A DNA stretch of 64,000 bases from Streptomyces sp. TLI_053 (GCF_900105395.1 NZ_LT629775.1:5848501-5912500), one strand, 5' to 3'. Positions 24,389 to 33,397 are shown, counted from the first letter of the stretch. The notes: generated by a model from the letters alone, not told the origin. Translations and numbers: made by a program.

Positions 24389-24889
24389 TCAGGCGCGCGG
24401 CCCGACCGCGGCCGTGCCCGCGCTCGCCCCCGTCCCCGCCGTGCGGACCGGCCAGTCCGCCCGCGTCCCGACCTTCCGGGCGGGGGCGCCGGCCCAGATC
24501 TCGCCCGGCCCGGTGGAGCGGGTCAGGACGGCGTTGGCGCCGACCACGGTGCCGGCGCCGACCGTCAGCACCCCGGTCTTGCAGACCACCTTGGCGCCCG
24601 CGCACAGCACCGCGCCGTCCTCCACCACCACCCGCCGCATCGCGCTCGCCTCCTGCGGCACCCAGGGGTCGGCCCGGCCGACGGTCACGCCGTTGTACAG
24701 CGTCACGCCGGTGCCGAGGGTGGTGTACGGGTGCAGCACGGTCCCGAAGCCCCGGTGGAACACGACGAGCCCCGGCCCGATCTCGGCGGCGGCCGGCACC
24801 TCCATGCCGTAGACGGCGAGCGCCTCCTGGACCAGGCGGCCCAGGAGGCGGTGGCGACGGCGGTAGATCAGCGCGGTGACGAGTGACAT
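24389..24889 (-). CDS. Serine acetyltransferase-like hexapeptide transferase
   Basis: Left-handed beta-helix acyltransferase of 166 residues. Hexapeptide repeats are visible from EIGPGLVVFHRGFGTVLHPYTTLGTGVTLYNGVTVG and on to VGAGTVVGANAVLTRSTGPG, ending in the usual WAGAPARKVG. The catalytic histidine is likely in VVFHRGFG. This looks like CysE/sugar O-acetyltransferases but is shorter than full CysE because it lacks the N-terminal helical domain. Its place next to an LCP gene suggests acetylation of a surface sugar as one option. Confidence 0.82.
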   Translation of the reverse strand: MSLVTALIYRRRHRLLGRLVQEALAVYGMEVPAAAEIGPGLVVFHRGFGTVLHPYTTLGTGVTLYNGVTVGRADPWVPQEASAMRRVVVEDGAVLCAGAKVVCKTGVLTVGAGTVVGANAVLTRSTGPGEIWAGAPARKVGTRADWPVRTAGTGASAGTAAVGPRA

Positions 24890-25014
24890 CCACCCATTGT
24901 GTCGGTGACGTTACACGGAGTCACGCAAGTGTGCGGGTGCCCGTGGCGGAGGGTCGGCCGGCCCCGTCCGGCCGCCCCTGTCCGGCCGTTCGCGTTCGGC
25001 TGTTTCGAGTCCGG

Positions 25015-26418
25015 CTACTTCACGTCCGGCACGGCGGTGTCGTTCTTGAAGGCGTCGAACACCTGCTTGGCCTTCGCGGTGTCCCACTTGACCGCCGACT
25101 CGCCGGTGTTGGTCCTGAAGTCCGGGTTGGCGATCGGCACGGTGATGCTCTTCCCGCTGCCGCCGTTGACGTCCTTCATGGCCAGGAAGAGCGAGCCGAG
25201 GTCGGTCAGACCGGCGTCGTCGTCGACGATCAGCGTGCCGAGGCCGGAGGACACCAGCGGGTAGAAGGTGAACGGGTTGAGCACGGTGGCCGGCGAGGCC
25301 GCCTGCTTGGCCAGCGCGCCGAGGAACTTCTGCTGGTTGCGCATCCGGCCGAGGTCCTGGTCGGCCATCTGGTGGCGCTGGCGGACGAAGGCGAGCGCCT
25401 GGGTGCCGTCGAGGCTCTGGCAGCCGGCCTTGAGGTCGAGGCCGGAGTCCTTGTCCTTGACGTCCTGCTCGATGCACATGTCCACGCCGCCGACCGAGTC
25501 GACGATGCCGACGAAGCCGGCGAAGCCGATCTCGGCGTAGTGGTCGATGCGGATACCGGTGTTCGTCTCCACGGTCTGCGCGAGCAGCTTGCCGCCGCCG
25601 GAGGCGAAGGCGGAGTTGATCTTCGAGGTGGTCGCCTTGACGGGCTTGCCGTTCTCGCCGGTGTGCTCGGGGATCGGCACCCAGGAGTCGCGGGGGATGC
25701 TCATCAGGGTGTTCCCGTTGTCCCCGACGTGCAGGATCATCATCGAGTCGCTGCGCTTGCCGCCCGCGTGGCCGGTGTGCAGGTCCTCCTCCTGGCTGTC
25801 GGAGAGGCCGTTGCGGCTGTCCGAGCCGACGATCAGCCAGTTGGTGCCCTTGCCGGCGGCCGGGCGGCCCGGGTAGTCGGCGAGCACACTCTCGTGGTTG
25901 AGCTTGGAGTCCGCCCAGAACCAGGTGGAGACGGTGGTGACCATCAGGGCGATCAGCACGCCGAACACCGACCACTTGACGATCCGGCGCCGCGGCCAGC
26001 GTCCGGAGCGGCCGCCGGCGGGAGACTGCGGACCGCCGGGGGCTATCGGCCCACCGGGCGCGGCACCGGGTCCGCCCGGACCGCCCGGACCGCCCTGCGC
26101 GGGCACCGACGGGCGCGCACCGGGCTGCCCGGGCTGTCCGTAGCCCTGCCCCGGCTGTCCGTAGCCCTGGGCGGGGCCGTACCCGGGCGCCTGCGGCGGC
26201 GTGCCCGGCCGGCCCTGCTGCGGCTGCCCCTGGGGCTGCCCCTGCGGCTGGGGCTGCCGGGGCGCCGGAGCGCCCGGCCCGCGCGGGTTCAGCCCGGCGG
26301 GCAGCGGCGGCTCGGCGGCCGAGCCGCCGCCACCGTGCCCGTACGCGGCGCCACCGCCACCGTTGCCGCCGTACGGGTTCCCGCCGCCGCCCGGGCGGCC
26401 CTCCTGCCACGTGTTCAT
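25015..26418 (-). CDS. LytR-CpsA-Psr (LCP) family protein B
   Basis: LCP ligase of 467 residues. A long cytoplasmic tail (~1-130) is rich in Gly, Pro and Gln with repeated GYGQPGQ units. A transmembrane helix follows (~145-165, SVFGVLIALMVTTVSTWFW), then the LCP domain. Its motifs are KRSDSMMILHV, SIPRDSWVPIP, KINSAFASGGG, DSVGGVDMCI and FVRQRHQMADQDLGRMRNQQKF. There is no LytR_C domain. It probably transfers glycopolymer to peptidoglycan. No Shine-Dalgarno site precedes ATG 26418; CATCCT seven bases upstream suggests a leaderless start. Confidence 0.93.
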   Translation of the reverse strand: MNTWQEGRPGGGGNPYGGNGGGGAAYGHGGGGSAAEPPLPAGLNPRGPGAPAPRQPQPQGQPQGQPQQGRPGTPPQAPGYGPAQGYGQPGQGYGQPGQPGARPSVPAQGGPGGPGGPGAAPGGPIAPGGPQSPAGGRSGRWPRRRIVKWSVFGVLIALMVTTVSTWFWADSKLNHESVLADYPGRPAAGKGTNWLIVGSDSRNGLSDSQEEDLHTGHAGGKRSDSMMILHVGDNGNTLMSIPRDSWVPIPEHTGENGKPVKATTSKINSAFASGGGKLLAQTVETNTGIRIDHYAEIGFAGFVGIVDSVGGVDMCIEQDVKDKDSGLDLKAGCQSLDGTQALAFVRQRHQMADQDLGRMRNQQKFLGALAKQAASPATVLNPFTFYPLVSSGLGTLIVDDDAGLTDLGSLFLAMKDVNGGSGKSITVPIANPDFRTNTGESAVKWDTAKAKQVFDAFKNDTAVPDVK

Positions 26419-26675
26419 GTGGGAGAGGATGCCCGACGCGGGCGCCGGTGACTCCCCCCGGGGGGCCCACCAGGGCCCTTGTAGCAGTTTTGATGCACGC
26501 GCCGGATCGTTCCGCCGCACGGTGTCGGACGGGCGCACGCCCCGTGTCCGTCCGGCCACCCGTCCGGCCACCCGTCCGGCGCCCGGACGCCGTCGGGCCG
26601 GTCGTTCCCCGGTCACCCTCGCGGTACTCCGTCTCACCGTCCGTCTCACCTGGTGTTCGGTTGCCGGGACGATCC
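26419..26675. other. Intergenic region upstream of the Cys leader peptide
   Basis: Non-coding stretch between the divergent LCP gene and the leader peptide promoter. It contains about three tandem copies of a 12-base CCGTCCGGCCAC unit near 26548-26585. Apart from the LCP start region, no other feature is recognised. Confidence 0.5.
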
Positions 26676-26705
26676 TTGACCGTCCCGAACGCTGCGTGTT
26701 TGCAT
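26676..26705 (+). promoter_or_regulatory. Promoter of the Cys leader peptide, TTGACC-18-TTGCAT
   Basis: TTGACC (26676-26681) and TTGCAT (26700-26705) are 18 bases apart, and the -10 box ends seven bases before ATG 26713. The -35 lies inside a perfect inverted repeat: 26665-26671 with 26681-26687, seven-base arms. This could be an operator. Confidence 0.5.
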
Positions 26706-26712
26706 GACTGCC

Positions 26713-26790
26713 ATGGATCAGCGATGGACCCTCACGCGTCGGCGGCACGTCGACCTGCAGCGTGTGTCCTGTTCGCTCTGTTGTGGCTGA
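26713..26790 (+). CDS. Cysteine-rich leader peptide upstream of FMN reductase
   Basis: A 25-codon ORF starting MDQRWTLTRRRHVDLQRV and ending VSCSLCCG, with three Cys codons in the last six. The TLTRRRHVDL core matches the short leader peptides that I recall upstream of sulfur-metabolism genes in streptomycetes. ATG 26713 has no Shine-Dalgarno site and is seven bases from a -10 box, so it should be leaderless; ATG 26704 would add three residues. It lies 173 bases ahead of the FMN reductase. Likely role: sense cysteine supply by ribosome pausing at the Cys codons and so adjust the downstream gene. Mechanism is inferred from analogy. Confidence 0.75.
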   Translation: MDQRWTLTRRRHVDLQRVSCSLCCG

Positions 26791-26963
26791 CGCTCGCCCG
26801 TCGAACCCCCACCACTCCTCCTCTTCCCCCGTTCCGCCGCTGCCCGTGCGGCGCGCCCACCGCTGACCGTCGCCGCCCGGCCCCGCCGGGACGGCCGACG
26901 CGCCCGCGGCCGGTGCCGCGCGCCGCCGAAGCGGCGTCCCCGCTTCCTCCCCGAGGTGAATCC
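26791..26963 (+). promoter_or_regulatory. Leader region between Cys peptide and FMN reductase
   Basis: This 173-base untranslated stretch starts with a pyrimidine-rich segment (TCCTCCTC near 26817-26825), which could act as an anti-Shine-Dalgarno sequence for the GAGGTGA before the reductase. The rest is very GC-rich and can form several hairpins. No unique attenuator structure could be picked by eye. Confidence 0.35.
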
Positions 26964-27518
26964 ATGGCCACCGTCCTGTCCGTCTCCGGCTCGCCGTCCC
27001 CGACCTCCCGCACCACCCGCCTGCTGCGCCTGATCGACGAGCGGCTGGAGGAGCGCGGCCACCGCGTCGTCCCCTTCGAGGTGCGCAGCCTGCCCGCGCA
27101 GGCGCTGCTGACCGCCGACCTCTCGCATCCGCAGCTGGCGGCGGCGCTGGAGCTGTTCGCCGAGGCGGACGGCGTGGTCATCGGCACCCCGGTCTACAAG
27201 GCCGCCTACTCGGGGCTGCTGAAGGCGCTGCTGGACGTGCTGCCGCAGTACGCGCTGCGCGACAAGGCCGTGCTGCCGCTCGCCACCGGAGGCTCCACCG
27301 CGCACGTGCTGGCGGTGGACTACGCGCTCCGGCCGGTGCTCAGCTCGATGGGCGCCGACCACATCACCCGGGGCTGGTTCGTGCTGGACCGCCACATCAC
27401 CGCCCGGGAGGACGGTACGACCGTGCTGGAGCGCGAGACGGACGTGCTGCTGCGGCCGGTGGTGGACGCCTTCGCGGGCACCCTGGAGCGTCTCGCCGCT
27501 CCCGCCCTGACGGCCTGA
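26964..27518 (+). CDS. NADPH-dependent FMN reductase, SsuE-like
   Basis: Flavodoxin-fold reductase of 184 residues. The FMN phosphate loop SGSPSPTSRTTRL (~8-20) and the flavin-contact GTPVYKAAYSGLLKALLDVLP are typical of SsuE, which supplies reduced FMN to alkanesulfonate monooxygenase under sulfur starvation. The ATG has GAGGTGA just upstream. No monooxygenase (SsuD) or sulfonate ABC transporter is adjacent. The cysteine-rich leader peptide upstream supports a sulfur-acquisition role. Confidence 0.9.
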   Translation: MATVLSVSGSPSPTSRTTRLLRLIDERLEERGHRVVPFEVRSLPAQALLTADLSHPQLAAALELFAEADGVVIGTPVYKAAYSGLLKALLDVLPQYALRDKAVLPLATGGSTAHVLAVDYALRPVLSSMGADHITRGWFVLDRHITAREDGTTVLERETDVLLRPVVDAFAGTLERLAAPALTA

Positions 27519-28002
27519 GCGAACGCTGTCCTGACGCGAGGTCAGTTCGCGTCGCAGGCAGTCGCGTCGGCCCCCTCGCCGGCCCTCCCGTCGCCCCTCC
27601 GCGGGCGGTCCGGAGAGGGCGGCGAGGGGGCCGGCGGACGTTCCGGCCCGGCCCGGCGGAGCACCCGCGGGCCGCCTCCCGCTCCGCCGCGCCGGGGCTC
27701 CGTAAGGGGGGTCCCTGAGGGCGGCCCGGCCGACCCCTAGGGGGAGGGGTGGCCCACCCCGTACAACTCCGGTTGGGTCGCTTCCTCCCGTCGGATGACG
27801 AGGAGGAGCGGCCCCGACTCCTAACGTGGTTCACATCCCCGCCCGTCCGAGGCGGACCCGCTCCGGTCGGGTCCGGGTCCCCGGTTCACCGGGAGGGTGG
27901 GGCTGACTCCCGGTCGAAAACTATCCCCTGCGCGATGTCGCCGGGCGGGTGGCACGGAGCAGGCTGGGGGCAACGGGTGGGACCACTTCTTAGGAGACGA
28001 CA
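27519..28002. other. Intergenic region, FMN reductase / ABC exporter
   Basis: A 484-base gap. It holds the terminator at 27569-27632 and GC-rich short palindromes (for example GGGGTGGCCCACCCC near 27745-27760). It must contain the exporter promoter. TAACGT at 27822-27827 is one possible -10, but no convincing -35 was found. No coding sequence is recognised. Confidence 0.45.
27569..27632 (+). terminator. Long terminator hairpin after FMN reductase
   Basis: Arms 27569-27581 and 27620-27632 pair perfectly over 13 bases. With one bulged G, pairing extends inward (GCCCTC with GAGGGC), giving about 18 base pairs. Confidence 0.75.
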
Positions 28003-28791
28003 GTGACGACGGCAGCAGCAGCCGTGTACGACCCCCAGCTTCCCGGCGGTGCCACCGCCGTCGCCGCTTCGGCCCGCCAGGTGACCAAGTCCTACGGTTC
28101 CGGCGAGACGAGGGTGACGGCCCTGGCCGCGGTGGACGTCGACATCCAGCGGGGCCGGTTCACCGCGATCATGGGACCCTCGGGCTCCGGCAAGTCGACC
28201 CTGATGCACTGCCTGGCCGGTCTGGACACGGTGACCGAGGGGCGGATCTGGATCGGCGAGACCGAGATCACCGGTCTGAAGGACAAGCAGCTCACCAGGC
28301 TGCGCCGGGACAAGATCGGCTTCATCTTCCAGGCCTTCAACCTCCTCCCGACGCTGAACGCGCTGGAGAACATCACCCTCCCGATGGACATCGCCGGCCG
28401 CAGGCCCGACCAGGCCTGGCTGGACCGGGTGGTGGAGACGGTCGGGCTGTCCGACCGGCTCAAGCACCGGCCGACCCAGCTCTCCGGCGGCCAGCAGCAG
28501 CGGGTCGCGGTGGCCCGGGCACTGGCGGCCCGCCCCGAGATCATCTTCGGTGACGAGCCCACCGGGAACCTCGACTCGCGCTCGGGCGCCGAGGTGCTGT
28601 CCTTCCTGCGCCGCAGCGTCGACGAGCTGGGCCAGACCATCGTCATGGTCACCCACGACCCGGTCGCGGCCGGCTACGCGGACCGGGTGCTGTTCCTCGC
28701 CGACGGCGTGATGGTCGACGAGATGCACGCCCCGACGGCCGACTCCGTGCTCGAGCGCATGCGCCGTTTCGACGGCAAGCGCACCAGCTGA
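28003..28791 (+). CDS. ABC transporter ATP-binding protein (MacB/LolD type)
   Basis: ATPase of 262 residues. Walker A is GPSGSGKST (58-66), the Q-loop FIFQAFNLLPTL is present, the signature is LSGGQQQRVAVARAL, Walker B is EIIFGDEP and the switch His is in VMVTHDP. The extra N-terminal 20 residues are Ala-rich. It starts at GTG 28003 with AGGAGA. The FtsX-type permease follows after 22 bases; together they form a MacB-like transporter. This type often exports lipids or peptides, or senses envelope stress, and is not a solute importer. Confidence 0.96.
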   Translation: MTTAAAAVYDPQLPGGATAVAASARQVTKSYGSGETRVTALAAVDVDIQRGRFTAIMGPSGSGKSTLMHCLAGLDTVTEGRIWIGETEITGLKDKQLTRLRRDKIGFIFQAFNLLPTLNALENITLPMDIAGRRPDQAWLDRVVETVGLSDRLKHRPTQLSGGQQQRVAVARALAARPEIIFGDEPTGNLDSRSGAEVLSFLRRSVDELGQTIVMVTHDPVAAGYADRVLFLADGVMVDEMHAPTADSVLERMRRFDGKRTS

Positions 28792-28813
28792 GCGGGCGGG
28801 AGCGGACAGGACC

Positions 28814-31375
28814 ATGTTGCTCAAGACATCACTGCGGAGCTTCTTCGCCCACAAGGGCCGGATGCTGCTCTCCCTGGTAGCGGTCGTCCTCTCGGTCGCG
28901 TTCGTGTCCGGGACGCTGGTGTTCTCCAACACCGCGACCAGCACCTTCGACACGCTCTTCGCCTCGACCGCCTCCGACGTCTCGGTCGGGCCGGCCAAAC
29001 CGGAGCTCGGCGGCGAGGACACCCGTGCCAGGACGCGCACGATCCCGGTCGACAGCGTGGGCAAGGTCGCCGCGGTCCCCGGGGTGAAGACGGCGATCGG
29101 TCAGATCACGGTCGGGAACGCCACCCTGGCGGACCCGGCGACCCTCAAGCGGGTCGGCCCGACCAGCGGCGCCCCGACCCTCGTCGGCAACTGGGCGGAC
29201 ACTCCGCGCAGCCCGGTCGAGATCACCTCCGGCCACGCACCGCAGGGCGCCGACCAGGTCGTGCTCGACGCGGACACCGCCAAGAAGGCCAAGCTCGGCC
29301 TGGGCGGCAGGCTGCGGGTGATCCTCGACGACAACCACGACTTCACGATCGTCGGCATCGCCGCGTTCAAGACGACCAACCCGGGGGCGGCGCTCGCCTT
29401 CCTGGACACCGCCACCGCGCAGGGCGTTCTGCTCGGGGGCCCCGCCTACACCTCGGTCGAGGTCTACGGCGACGGCAGCCGGTCCGACGAGCAGCTCAAG
29501 TCCGACGCGCTGGCCGGGCTGGGCAACGGCTTCGAGGCGAAGACGGCGGCCGAGCAGAAGGCCGACGGGCAGAAGAGCGTCGGCTCCTTCCTCGACTTCA
29601 TGAAGTACGCGATGCTCGGCTTCGCCGGCATCTCGCTGCTGGTCGGCGGCTTCCTGATCATCAACACCTTCTCGATGCTGGTCGCCCAGCGGACCCGTGA
29701 GATCGGCCTGCTGCGGGCCGTCGGCGGCAGCCGCAAGCAGGTCAACCGGTCGGTGCTGGTGGAGGCGCTGCTGCTGGGCCTGGCCGGGTCCACGATCGGC
29801 ATCGCGGCCGGCCTCGGCCTGGCGGTCGGGCTGATCCAGCTGATGAACGCGGTCGGTATGCACCTCGACGCCTCGGACCTGAAGATCGGCGCGGACGTGT
29901 TCGTCGCCGGGTACGCGGTGGGTGTCGTGATCACCGTGCTCGCGGCCTGGATCCCGGCCCGCCGGGCGAGCCGGATCGCACCGATCGCCGCGCTGCGCGA
30001 CCACGGGACTCCGGTCGAGGCCCGCTCCAACACCGTCCGGGCGGTCATCGGCCTGGTGCTCACGGCGGGCGGCGGCGGTCTGCTGGTGCTGGCCGCCAAG
30101 GCGGAGAAGGCGGCCACCGGGGGCCAGTTCATCGGGCTCGGCGTACTGCTGACCCTGATCGGCTTCGTCGTCCTCGGCCCGCTGCTGGCCACCACCGTGG
30201 TCCGGGTGCTCGGCGCGCTGCTGCCCACCCTGTTCGGCCCGTCCGGCAAGCTCGCCCAGCGCAACGCGATGCGCAACCCGCGCCGCACCGGTGCCACGGC
30301 CGCCGCGCTGATGATCGGACTGGCGCTGGTGATCGGGGCCTCGGTCTTCACCTCCTCGGTGATCGAGTCCACCAACGACCAGATCGACCGCTCGGTGGGC
30401 GCCGACTACATCATCTCGGCCGGTCCGAACGGCGTCTCCCCGGAGATCGTCGCCGCCGTGCAGCGGACGCAGGGCGTGGACCACGTCACCCGGCAGAAGT
30501 ACTTCCCGGCGTACTTCACCGCGCCGGACGGGAAGACCGTGGAGGACGGTATATCCGCCGTCACCTCGCGGTTCACCGAGGACTTCCGGCTGCCGGTCAA
30601 GGAGGGCTCCCCGGAGTCCCTCGGGCAGGGCGCGCTGGCGGTCGGCGAGGACTACGCCAACGACCACAAGCTCAAGCTCGGCGACACGGTCAAGGTCGAC
30701 TACGGCAACGGCCGGGTCCAGTCGCTGCCGGTCGGTGTCGTCATCGCCAAGGGGAACTCGCTCTTCGACGGCAACACCTTCGCCTCGCTCGACGCCGTCA
30801 CCAAGGCAGTGCCGGCCGCGGAGCAGCCGGTGGACGCCATCCTGTTCGGCAAGGCGGCCGCCGGGGCGGACGTCGCGAAGACGCTCACCGGCCTGGAGGA
30901 CGCGCTCAAGCAGTACCCGCAGGCCTCGGTCCGCGACCAGGCCGGTTACAAGGACCTCGTCCAGGACCAGGTCAACACCCTGCTCTACATGATCTACGGT
31001 CTGCTCGGGCTGGCGATCGTGGTCGCGGTGCTCGGTGTCGTCAACACCCTGGCGCTCTCGGTGGTGGAGCGGACCCGCGAGATCGGCCTGCTGCGGGCGA
31101 TCGGGCTCTCCCGCCGCCAGCTGCGCCGGATGATCCGGCTGGAGTCCGTGGTGATCGCCCTGTTCGGTGCCGTCCTCGGCACCGCGCTCGGCCTGGCCTG
31201 GGGCATCACCGGGCAGCAGGTGCTGCGGACCCAGGGCCTGGAGACGCTGTCCGTCCCGACCACGACCATCCTCCTCACCCTGGGCGCCTCGATGGTCATC
31301 GGCCTGCTGGCCGCTCTGGTGCCGGCCTTCCGGGCCGGGCGGATGAACGTCCTCGCGGCGATCGCGACGGACTGA
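28814..31375 (+). CDS. FtsX-type ABC transporter permease (two-block MacB-like)
   Basis: Permease of 853 residues with an N-terminal helix, a large extracellular domain (~35-250), three helices with the FtsX core (TREIGLLRAVGGSRKQV), then a second extracellular domain (~530-700) and a second FtsX core (TREIGLLRAIGLSRRQL). This internal duplication is typical of actinobacterial exporters. It is encoded directly after its ATPase. The substrate is unknown; the neighbouring wall genes suggest a cell-envelope role. ATG 28814 has GGAGCGGACAGG upstream. Confidence 0.95.
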   Translation: MLLKTSLRSFFAHKGRMLLSLVAVVLSVAFVSGTLVFSNTATSTFDTLFASTASDVSVGPAKPELGGEDTRARTRTIPVDSVGKVAAVPGVKTAIGQITVGNATLADPATLKRVGPTSGAPTLVGNWADTPRSPVEITSGHAPQGADQVVLDADTAKKAKLGLGGRLRVILDDNHDFTIVGIAAFKTTNPGAALAFLDTATAQGVLLGGPAYTSVEVYGDGSRSDEQLKSDALAGLGNGFEAKTAAEQKADGQKSVGSFLDFMKYAMLGFAGISLLVGGFLIINTFSMLVAQRTREIGLLRAVGGSRKQVNRSVLVEALLLGLAGSTIGIAAGLGLAVGLIQLMNAVGMHLDASDLKIGADVFVAGYAVGVVITVLAAWIPARRASRIAPIAALRDHGTPVEARSNTVRAVIGLVLTAGGGGLLVLAAKAEKAATGGQFIGLGVLLTLIGFVVLGPLLATTVVRVLGALLPTLFGPSGKLAQRNAMRNPRRTGATAAALMIGLALVIGASVFTSSVIESTNDQIDRSVGADYIISAGPNGVSPEIVAAVQRTQGVDHVTRQKYFPAYFTAPDGKTVEDGISAVTSRFTEDFRLPVKEGSPESLGQGALAVGEDYANDHKLKLGDTVKVDYGNGRVQSLPVGVVIAKGNSLFDGNTFASLDAVTKAVPAAEQPVDAILFGKAAAGADVAKTLTGLEDALKQYPQASVRDQAGYKDLVQDQVNTLLYMIYGLLGLAIVVAVLGVVNTLALSVVERTREIGLLRAIGLSRRQLRRMIRLESVVIALFGAVLGTALGLAWGITGQQVLRTQGLETLSVPTTTILLTLGASMVIGLLAALVPAFRAGRMNVLAAIATD

Positions 31376-31378
31376 CCG

Positions 31379-31415
31379 GACGCGGCCCCCGGATCGGGGG
31401 ACCGGGGGCCGCGTC
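31379..31415 (+). terminator. Terminator after ABC permease
   Basis: Perfect 14-base-pair stem (31379-31392 with 31402-31415) and a nine-base loop, directly after the permease stop codon. Confidence 0.85.
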
Positions 31416-31486
31416 GGGGAACGGGGGGCAAGGTCAGGGCCGGGGGGAGGTGGGGCCGGGCCCGGGGCAGGGGGGAACAAGGGGGG

Positions 31487-31517
31487 AGGGGCAGGGTGCC
31501 GCGCGCACCCTGCCCCT
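31487..31517 (-). terminator. Terminator for LCP gene C
   Basis: Perfect 13-base-pair stem (31487-31499 with 31505-31517) and a five-base loop, about 90 bases beyond the stop of the minus-strand LCP gene. Confidence 0.8.
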
Positions 31518-31605
31518 CTGTCATATCCGTCGTGCCTCTCGTACCTCTCGTGCCCGTCGTGTCTGTCGCACGGCGGGCGGATCCCGGGCGGATCCGCCGA
31601 CGGGT

Positions 31606-33390
31606 TCAGGGGCAGACGAGGTCGCTGGCCCGGGCGGCCCCGGTCGCGGCCGGGCCGGCCCCCGCCGGTCCCGCCGAGCCCTCGGCGCGCGCCTCCGCCG
31701 CCGGGCCGGACGGTGTCGCACCCGTAGCCGTACCGGCAGCCGCACCCGCCCCGCCGCCGGGGCCCGGCGATGACGGCGCCGGAGGCGGTGGTGCGGGCAC
31801 CGCCGCCGTCGCGGACGGAGCGGCCGCGGCGCCCGCCGGCCCCGCGGCCGGGTGGTCCGCCCCCGCGTAGACCTGGAGGGTCGGTCCCAGACCGGGGACG
31901 GGCGTCAGCTCGGCGTTCGGCACCGCGCCGGCCAGCGTCCGCGCCGACTCGGCCCAGTGCGGGTCGTACCTGATCACCGTGCGGCCGGCCGGTGTGCCGG
32001 CCGGGGCGTTGGACGGCGCCCCGGTGGTGGCGAACCCGGCCCGCCGCAGCTCGGCGTCGACCCGGGCACCGAGACCGGCCGCGCCCGCCGCGTTGAACAC
32101 CTGGACATGCACCTGCTCCGGCGCGACGGTGGCCGTTCCCGCCCCGACCCCCGCCCCGGCCCCTGCTCCGGCCCCAGTCCCTGCTCCGGCCCCCGTCCCC
32201 GGACCCGCCGGTGCCGCCGCCGCTCCCCCCGGCTGCGTCCCGCCCGCCCCGCCGTCCTCCGCCGTCAGCGGCCGCCCCTCCCGCACCGCGTCGAACAGTG
32301 CCCGGGCCCGCTCCTTGTCCCAGAGCACCGTCGAGCCCCAGCCGGCGACCGGGTGGTCCACCGAGGCCAGCGGCACGGTCACGAAGTCGGCCCGCCCGGC
32401 CGTCAGCTCCTTCGCCCGGGTCGCCAGCGTGATCAGGTCGTCCGCCGAGAGCCCCTTGTCGGCCTTGACCGAGGCGAGCAGGCTGTCGGCCGCCCGGGCC
32501 AGCCGGACCGGGTTGAGCAGGACGCCGCCACTGGTCAGCTGGTGCAGCAGCTGCGCGACCAGCTTCTGCTGCCGGTGCATCCGCCCCAGGTCGGAGCTGC
32601 CGTCCACGTGCCGGGCCCGTACGTACTTGAGCGCGCCGGCGCCGTCCAGGGTGCTGGTGCCGGCCGGCAGGTCGAGTCCCGAGTACTCGTCCTTGAGCGG
32701 CTTGGCGGTGCAGACCCGGACCCCGCCGACGGCGTCCACGGCGGAGACGAACCCGGCGAAGTCGACCTGGAGGTAGTGGTCGATGCGCAGGCCGGTGTTC
32801 TGCTCGACGGTGGCGACGGTCAGCTGAGGTCCGCCCATCCCGAACGCGGCGTTGATCTTGCCCTTTCCCGCCGGGACCGTCCGCCGGGTGGCCGGGTCCC
32901 GGTGGGCGGGGATATCGACGAAGGAGTCCCGGGGAATGCTGATCACGCCGGCCCGGGAGCCGTCACCGGAAAGCCGGACGATCATCATCGTGTCGGTGCA
33001 GTGGCAGGATTCCCCCCCTGCGTGCAGCACGGTCTTCAGGGTCTTCTCGGGGATCCCGTCACGCTCGTCGGTGCCGACCACCAGAAAGGTGGTGGAGCCG
33101 TCGTCGGCCGGTCGGGCCCGGTCGTTGCTGAAGGCGTCCACCCGGTCGATCGACCCGATCCCGTGCAGGACCGCCCAGCCTCCGCAGGAGGTGACGAGGA
33201 CGCTGAACGCGATGCCGGCGGCCAGCCGGCGGGGCCAGAAGCGGCGCCGCTCCGAGGGGCCGCCGTTCCGGCCGAGCGGTTCACCGCTCCGGTCGAGCGG
33301 GTCGGCGGACTGTTCGAGCGGGTCGCCGGACCGTTCGAAGGGGGTGCCGGCCGGGTCTTCGGGACGGGCGGAGCGGGGGGAGACGGGCAT
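31606..33390 (-). CDS. LytR-CpsA-Psr protein C with LytR_C domain
   Basis: LCP ligase of 594 residues. The cytoplasmic tail (~1-52) is made of short repeats (SGDPLEQ, SADPLDR, SGEPLGR). A helix (~53-74) leads to the LCP domain with CTDTMMIVRL, SIPRDSFVDIP, KINAAFGMGG, DAVGGVRVCT and YVRARHVDGSSDLGRMHRQQK. A LytR_C-like domain follows (VHVQVFNAAGAAGLGARVDAELRRAGF). The C-terminal 70 residues are Pro/Ala-rich and end in Cys-Pro. ATG 33390 follows TACCAT by seven bases, so it is probably leaderless. It is divergent from a glycosyltransferase. Confidence 0.93.
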   Translation of the reverse strand: MPVSPRSARPEDPAGTPFERSGDPLEQSADPLDRSGEPLGRNGGPSERRRFWPRRLAAGIAFSVLVTSCGGWAVLHGIGSIDRVDAFSNDRARPADDGSTTFLVVGTDERDGIPEKTLKTVLHAGGESCHCTDTMMIVRLSGDGSRAGVISIPRDSFVDIPAHRDPATRRTVPAGKGKINAAFGMGGPQLTVATVEQNTGLRIDHYLQVDFAGFVSAVDAVGGVRVCTAKPLKDEYSGLDLPAGTSTLDGAGALKYVRARHVDGSSDLGRMHRQQKLVAQLLHQLTSGGVLLNPVRLARAADSLLASVKADKGLSADDLITLATRAKELTAGRADFVTVPLASVDHPVAGWGSTVLWDKERARALFDAVREGRPLTAEDGGAGGTQPGGAAAAPAGPGTGAGAGTGAGAGAGAGVGAGTATVAPEQVHVQVFNAAGAAGLGARVDAELRRAGFATTGAPSNAPAGTPAGRTVIRYDPHWAESARTLAGAVPNAELTPVPGLGPTLQVYAGADHPAAGPAGAAAAPSATAAVPAPPPPAPSSPGPGGGAGAAAGTATGATPSGPAAEARAEGSAGPAGAGPAATGAARASDLVCP

Positions 33391-33397
33391 CTCTCGG

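Noticed and set aside
27719..27765. Operator palindromes upstream of the ABC exporter
   Set aside because: Short G/C palindromes are expected by chance at this base composition; no repeated motif or promoter geometry supports them.
32145..32205. Independent repeat element in LCP gene C
   Set aside because: The 18-base repeats simply code the Gly/Ala linker of the protein; they are described with the gene tails.
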